A program made the position numbers and the translations under genes. From assembly GCF_000591035.1 (NCBI RefSeq), contig NC_022521.1:248001-312000 (forward strand): a DNA stretch of 64,000 bases. Direction: 5' to 3'. This stretch comes from Aeropyrum camini SY1 = JCM 12091. Its GTDB lineage: Archaea > Thermoproteota > Thermoprotei_A > Sulfolobales > Acidilobaceae. The notes below the pieces were generated by a model that worked only from the letters and a program-made list of their open reading frames with translations, was not told the DNA's origin and did not search any database. Below are positions 59,798 to 64,000 of this stretch, piece by piece. Numbering within the stretch: position 1 is the stretch's first letter; each line of letters starts with the position of its first letter.

Positions 59798-61380
59798 AGC
59801 GGCATGAAGCGAATGTCGTAGCCGTGCTTCTCTGCAAGCTTCTTAGCCCTCTTCAGCCTCCTAGCCGTCACCCTTGAGGACCTGGGCGGTAGCCTGACTA
59901 TCAGAGTCTCATCCCTAACCTCAACCTCGGCGTCGGGGAGTAGCTTCCTTATAGCACCCAGTATAGCGGCCTCCCCCCTACCCCGCCTCTCCCTGACGGG
60001 GACTACCATAGTCTGCTCGCCGAACGTGTAGATCTCGTACTCTAGCTCCCCGGTGATGAAGTCCTTCACCTCAACCACAGGCCTCGACAGCTCCGCCTCC
60101 CTCAGGCCTGTGGGCAGCTTGACAGTTATGGAGAGCTCGTAAACCTTAGACACCTCGCCGGAGTCTATGAATATTACCGTGTCTATTATGCTGGGTATCA
60201 TCCCCAGCTCAACCCGCCTGAGGAACCTCTGCACAGCGTCTATCGGGGTGGTCGCGTGTACAACCCCTATCATGCCGATGCCCGCGAGCCTCAGGTCGAC
60301 ATAGAGCTGGAAGTCCTCGTCGCTCCTCAGCTCGTCGTAGACCGTGTAGTCAGGCCTCGAGAGCAGGAGGATATCGTGCAGCTCCCCAAGGTCGGCATAG
60401 TTCTTGGAGTACTGGGTGACGTTCGCGGGGAGCCTCATGTCCCGGGGAGACTCTATAGTCTTGACCACCTTACCCTGCTCCGCGTAGAACGTGGCCAGAG
60501 CCTGGGCGAACGTCGTCTTCCCCATGCCAGGAGCCCCCGCTATCAGTATGCCCTCAGCCCTCTCGAGAAGCCTATTATACAGCTTCTCCGGCAGACTGTA
60601 GTCCTCGAGCCTCAGCTTCGCCACCGGCTTGACGGCCGTTATCTCCCAGCCGTCGCTGAGGGGCGGCCTGGTTATGACTATCCTATAGTCCTTAAGCTGC
60701 ACTATAGTAGAGCCGCTCCTATCAATCTCTAAAAACCCCTCCTCCTCGAGCGCCGAGGCCTCTATAATCTCCCTGGCTATCTCCTCTATCTCAACCCTCG
60801 TCAAAGGCTTGTCCGAGAGGCTGACGAACATCCAGCTACCCGGCTTCCCAACCTTCGCCAGGGGGGGCACGCCCTCTTTGAGATGGACGCTCATAGTCCT
60901 CCCGTCGAAAAACTCCTCGATCCTAATCCTCCCGGTCCGGCTCCTGCCGGTGAAGAGAACGCTGACCCCCAGGGCTCTGGCAGCCCTAGCCTGGACCGGG
61001 TCGCTTGTGACAAGGGTGGCTCCAACCCTTAGAGCGTACCTTCTGAGGATCGACTTGAGCTCGCCCTCGTCCCTAGGCTGTACCCTAGAATCGTCCTCCA
61101 CAACAACAATCTCAACATCCCCAACCCGAGCCTCCATAAGCCTTGAGAGCTCGGCGAGGCCGGCGTAGCCCGCGCTCCTACCCTTCTTCGCCTCGCCGTA
61201 GAGGTAGTCCACTAGGGCTGAGTGCACCAGCACCCGGCCCCTGAGGCTCCCCGAGCTTATCATCCTGAGGGCACTGCCGTCTACAACACTGTCTAGATCC
61301 AACAGGTATACCCCACCGCCGCCAAGCTCGGACATGCTGCTATCCCCGCTCAAACACTCGGCGAGCCGAGGCCGCCCCAC
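59794..61380 (-). CDS. PIN domain-ATPase-KH protein (archaeal PilT family)
   Basis: A 528-residue protein of a conserved archaeal architecture. An N-terminal PIN nuclease domain (residues ~25-140: GVYLLDLDSVVDGSALRM, VVEDDSRVQ, ATLVTSDPVQARAARALGVSVLF) is followed by a PilT/VirB11-type ATPase with GAPGMGKTTFAQALATFY (Walker A) and SRPDYTVYDELRSDEDF (Walker B). A KH-like RNA-binding segment closes it (VEVRDETLIVRLPPRSSRVTARRLKRAKKLAEKHGYDIRF). Substrate is probably RNA. The start could be M16 at 61335. Confidence 0.85.
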   Translation of the reverse strand: MGRPRLAECLSGDSSMSELGGGGVYLLDLDSVVDGSALRMISSGSLRGRVLVHSALVDYLYGEAKKGRSAGYAGLAELSRLMEARVGDVEIVVVEDDSRVQPRDEGELKSILRRYALRVGATLVTSDPVQARAARALGVSVLFTGRSRTGRIRIEEFFDGRTMSVHLKEGVPPLAKVGKPGSWMFVSLSDKPLTRVEIEEIAREIIEASALEEEGFLEIDRSGSTIVQLKDYRIVITRPPLSDGWEITAVKPVAKLRLEDYSLPEKLYNRLLERAEGILIAGAPGMGKTTFAQALATFYAEQGKVVKTIESPRDMRLPANVTQYSKNYADLGELHDILLLSRPDYTVYDELRSDEDFQLYVDLRLAGIGMIGVVHATTPIDAVQRFLRRVELGMIPSIIDTVIFIDSGEVSKVYELSITVKLPTGLREAELSRPVVEVKDFITGELEYEIYTFGEQTMVVPVRERRGRGEAAILGAIRKLLPDAEVEVRDETLIVRLPPRSSRVTARRLKRAKKLAEKHGYDIRFMPL

Positions 61381-61408
61381 CTAGGGCCGCCCAAGCCCAC
61401 TATTCTAC

Positions 61409-62323
61409 ATGGGCCGGCGGGTAGGGATAACGCTTTCAACCCGCACGGCCTACAACCTGGTAGCTGGGTGTCCATGTGGAGTGGTTGACATACTGGTCAC
61501 AGCCTCCAAAATATACACTGGCAGGGAGGTCATCGGAGAGGGCTACATATACGTTAGAGATGGGGTCGTAGCCGCCCTGGGTGAGGGGGTGCCCCCGGAG
61601 GACCTCACATACCCCACCATAACGCTGGGGGGGAGAGGTAGGATAGCCGCTCCCGGCCTTGCCCTAGCAGCCGACACACCGGCCTACCTACTCAGATTCC
61701 TAAGGCCTGGGGTGGCGAGGAGGGTGGAGCTGTACAGGGCCCTGGGTCTAGACGCCGCCTTCACAAGCTCCCTCCCGGCCGTGTACGAGCTCCACATCCA
61801 CGGGGTTACCACGGTGTTCGTAGAATACACAGCACCAGACCTGCCAGCAAGGCTTGCCGAGGCTGTGGGGGGGAGGTTCGGCCTCCTCCTGCCCAGGTGC
61901 CCCGGGGTGGTAGAGCCTGAGGCGAGGCCCCCCAACATCGTTGGCGTCGTGAGCCGAGGCTGCAGTGGGGAGGATGGGATGCCAGACTGGGCTTTGGAGG
62001 GGCTGCCTGTCTATAGGCCCGCGGCCCTGGAGAAGCCCTGGAGCCTCTCCGAGGAGCTACGGAGGACGGCTGGAATTGGTGAGGGCGTCGTCAAGGAAGG
62101 TGTGGCCGCCGAGATAGCAGTGTTCAACGCCTCCCGCCCCCCGGGTATGCTGCTTGAGAAGTATGAACTGGATCTCGACGCTCTCTATAGGCTGGGGCTG
62201 CCTGTAGAGTCCCTCGTATCGGGCGGCGACATACTGGTTGACGGGGGCGAGCATCTATACATAGTGGATAAGCAGTTCGGCGACGCCTACAGCCTCGCCT
62301 CCAGGCTGGCTGGGATGCTGTGA
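61409..62323 (+). CDS. Amidohydrolase-like protein without recognisable catalytic metal site
   Basis: A 304-residue protein. The N-terminal VDILVTASKIYTGREVIGEGYIYVRDGVVAALGEG and later RIAAPGLALAADTPAYLL follow the amidohydrolase (composite domain) pattern, where family enzymes have HxH after 'PG'. Here it reads LALAADT, with no HxH. The C-terminal part keeps EGVAAEIAVFNASRPP, typical of the family end. So it is probably a non-catalytic relative. A GTG at 61481 (VVDIL) is a possible start. Confidence 0.65.
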   Translation: MGRRVGITLSTRTAYNLVAGCPCGVVDILVTASKIYTGREVIGEGYIYVRDGVVAALGEGVPPEDLTYPTITLGGRGRIAAPGLALAADTPAYLLRFLRPGVARRVELYRALGLDAAFTSSLPAVYELHIHGVTTVFVEYTAPDLPARLAEAVGGRFGLLLPRCPGVVEPEARPPNIVGVVSRGCSGEDGMPDWALEGLPVYRPAALEKPWSLSEELRRTAGIGEGVVKEGVAAEIAVFNASRPPGMLLEKYELDLDALYRLGLPVESLVSGGDILVDGGEHLYIVDKQFGDAYSLASRLAGML

Positions 62324-62381
62324 GGTCGCCGATCGAGGACCTCCACATACACCCCCGGGGGCTTCGGACCTCCTAGACCGC

Positions 62382-63572
62382 TCATCCCCTGAGCCCTAGT
62401 GTCTTGAGTATTGAGTGGAGGCTTTCACCCTTAAGATCGAAAACCCTGGGGGGTGGTATGAATACGTCTCGCGCCTTCTCGAACTCGCTTCTAAACCCTT
62501 GGGGCGAGGCCCTGGGGTTTGGAGGCTGGTCTACTCCGCAGACCTCGACCTGCCTGCTTGCTATGTCGTAGAGGCCTATCTCTCTGCTCTTCTCAACTAT
62601 CTCATCCTTATCCATGCCGGCCAGGGGTCTGAGGACGGGCAGGTCGAGGCCGCTGCTTATCAGCCTGAGGTTCCTAACTGTCTGGCTAGCCACCTGGCCC
62701 ACGCTCTCCCCCGTGACTAGGGCCTCGTAACCCTCCCTCGAGGCGAGGTCCTGAGCGTGGAGCATCATCAGCCTCCTCAGCACCAGCGTTCTGTAGCTCG
62801 GCTTCACGAGACCGTTTACCACCAGGGCGGCGCCCCGGAAGTTGACCACGTAGAGCCTAGGCCTGTAACCCCAGGCCCATTCCCCGGCTAGGGTCTTGGC
62901 ACCCTCCACGGCAACCTCAAGAGCCTCGGGGACGCCGAAGTCGTAGAATGCCAGGTGGACTGGCGAGCCCCTGCGCATTATCATCCACGCCGCCACCCCC
63001 GAGTCGAAGCCTCCGCTGTAGAGGGCTAGGCTCGGCTCCTCACTCCCCACGGGAAGCCCCCCGGGGCCGGGGTGTATGGTGTCGAAGAGGTAGGCCCTGC
63101 CCCCCCTCACCTCTACGTACGCCGTGTACTCTGGATTCTCAAGGTCAACACCGCGAGCACCACGCTCTAGGAGTAGCCTCCCCAGGAGCCTCTCAACATC
63201 CTTGCTCGTAAACCCCTCGACACCGCTCCTCCTGGCCCTTACCCTAAACACCCTACCCCTAACCCTGTCTCCAAAGAACTCGGCAGCCTTCTCTACAAGC
63301 TCCTCTAGACCCCGGTACGCCACCTCGACAGCCGGGCTCACACTCTTAACCCCAAACACCCTAGCTGAAGCCCTAACGGCGGTGGCTGCCGAGCTGGGGC
63401 TGGCTAGCCTCACAATAACCCTACCCTGGAGCCTCTCCACAAAAGCATCAACGCCAGCAGCGGCCAAGGACTCCTGGAGGGCCCTGAGCAGGAGCCTCTC
63501 CATCCTAGACCTAGTGTAGCCCCCCTTCACCGCAATCTCGCTATACCTAACAAGCACCACATTATACTCCAA
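62382..63572 (-). CDS. thiI: tRNA 4-thiouridine synthase ThiI (THUMP-PP-loop)
   Basis: About 396 residues. The N-terminal ferredoxin-like/THUMP region contains EYNVVLVRYSEIAVKGGYTRSRMERLL and FRVRARRSGVEGFTSKDVERLLG. The PP-loop ALYSGGFDSGVAAWMIMRRG (residues ~195-214) activates the target uridine with ATP. TTG start chosen at 63572, five bases after GGGGTG; a GTG at 63602 is earlier. No rhodanese domain, as usual in Archaea. It makes 4-thiouridine at tRNA position 8. Confidence 0.9.
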   Translation of the reverse strand: MEYNVVLVRYSEIAVKGGYTRSRMERLLLRALQESLAAAGVDAFVERLQGRVIVRLASPSSAATAVRASARVFGVKSVSPAVEVAYRGLEELVEKAAEFFGDRVRGRVFRVRARRSGVEGFTSKDVERLLGRLLLERGARGVDLENPEYTAYVEVRGGRAYLFDTIHPGPGGLPVGSEEPSLALYSGGFDSGVAAWMIMRRGSPVHLAFYDFGVPEALEVAVEGAKTLAGEWAWGYRPRLYVVNFRGAALVVNGLVKPSYRTLVLRRLMMLHAQDLASREGYEALVTGESVGQVASQTVRNLRLISSGLDLPVLRPLAGMDKDEIVEKSREIGLYDIASRQVEVCGVDQPPNPRASPQGFRSEFEKARDVFIPPPRVFDLKGESLHSILKTLGLRG

Positions 63573-63674
63573 AGAGCACACCCCAGGGGATACCCCGTCC
63601 ACTACAATAGTGTCTCCACCACCCGGGTTAATACTGCCGGGTGGGCGCTGGAGCGTGGGGGGGTGACGTAGGGG

Positions 63675-64000
63675 TTGGTTAGGGTTGTCTCCTTCAAATG
63701 GCTGGAGGGCTATGTGGTGGCTGAGGCTACGTCCGACGGTGTTAGGCTCAGGTTCTCCAACTTAATTCTGGAGTTCGGGCTCAGGGAGGTTGTTGTCGAG
63801 GGCGTGTTCGAGGGCTACCGCGAGTACACAACACCCCGGGGGGATAGGAAGACCGTCTATATAGACTTCGCCTTCCCCGCGCGAGGCGTCCCCGAGCCCC
63901 GGGGGGGTGTGTATGCTGGGAGGGCTGATGTCCCTCTGGGAAGCTATGGCCTCAGCTACACCTCCCTCGAGCCCTCCTCAGCCTACATAACAGTCTACCC
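63675..64000 (+). CDS. Unknown protein, N-terminal part
   Basis: A frame open to the window end, starting at TTG 63675 (MVRVVSFKWLEGYVVAEAT) with GGGGTGA about 12 bases upstream and an in-frame TAG just before. The visible 108 residues are beta-rich (RLRFSNLILEFGLREVVVEGVFEGYREYTTP ...). No family recognised. Confidence 0.6.
   Translation, partial: MVRVVSFKWLEGYVVAEATSDGVRLRFSNLILEFGLREVVVEGVFEGYREYTTPRGDRKTVYIDFAFPARGVPEPRGGVYAGRADVPLGSYGLSYTSLEPSSAYITVY

Overview
This window comes from a GC-rich hyperthermophilic crenarchaeon, very probably Aeropyrum pernix or a close relative. That is an inference from gene content (Cren7, a proteolytic-complement A-type ATP synthase, crenarchaeal GINS/PriS/PCNA, archaeal ribosomal proteins such as eS4, eL19, eL32, eL42 and eS27), from intron-containing tRNAs, and from frequent TTG/GTG starts preceded by GGGGTG-type Shine-Dalgarno motifs. 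Nearly all of the sequence is coding and most genes sit in tight operons. No gene-free stretch exceeds 300 bases.

Layout. 1-8382 (minus): an uninterrupted S10/spc-type ribosomal operon, S19-L22-S3-L29-Rpp29-S17-L14-L24-S4e-L5-S14-S8-L6-L32e-L19e-L18-S5-L30 (last gene cut by the window edge). 8488-15669 (minus): a MoxR ATPase/VWA pair, a stand-alone Cas4-like nuclease, isoleucyl-tRNA synthetase and a small unknown. 15832-18885 (plus): AbrB-ACT regulator, degenerate metallo-beta-lactamase, CBS protein and a polytopic membrane protein, followed by a convergent intergenic region with a possible structured RNA and a bidirectional hairpin terminator. 19173-26135 (minus): acyl-CoA dehydrogenase, two GNATs, malic enzyme, acyl-CoA synthetase, an unknown and UMP kinase. 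26635-31524 (minus): A-type ATP synthase F-E-A-B-D. 31688-34232 (plus): a PLP decarboxylase, then an A+T-richer islet with a broken csx1 (CARF-HEPN CRISPR type III accessory). 34401-34701 (minus): two intron-bearing tRNA genes (Thr-TGU and a CAU tRNA).

34743-44083 is mixed: a ribbon-helix-helix protein, zinc ribbons, a Dph6-like ligase, TatD-like hydrolase, polyprenol-phosphate glycosyltransferase, family-4 uracil-DNA glycosylase, a secreted Lon-type protease, a RecA-fold ATPase and CDP-archaeol synthase. 44157-53048 (minus) is a large information-processing cluster: uL16, Dph2, methyltransferase, Csl4, unknown, Rpo11, Cys-rich unknown, TFS, unknown, PCNA, PriS, GINS, eL42, eS27, aIF2-alpha, Nop10. 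53142-64000 holds MoeA, Cren7, SfsA, a class-III aminotransferase, small HTH proteins, Hjc, a PIN-ATPase-KH protein, an amidohydrolase-like protein, ThiI and a partial unknown.

The most interesting point is the csx1 locus. Its reading frame is broken twice, once at an A7 tract and once by a perfect 8-bp tandem duplication. Correcting both restores a full-length 472-residue CARF-HEPN protein with its DxTHG and RxxxxH motifs. Other points worth checking are a possible structured RNA with mutually exclusive stems, a D-arm tRNA intron, a small membrane protein with no canonical start codon, and a perfect 16-bp inverted repeat inside a Cys-rich gene.
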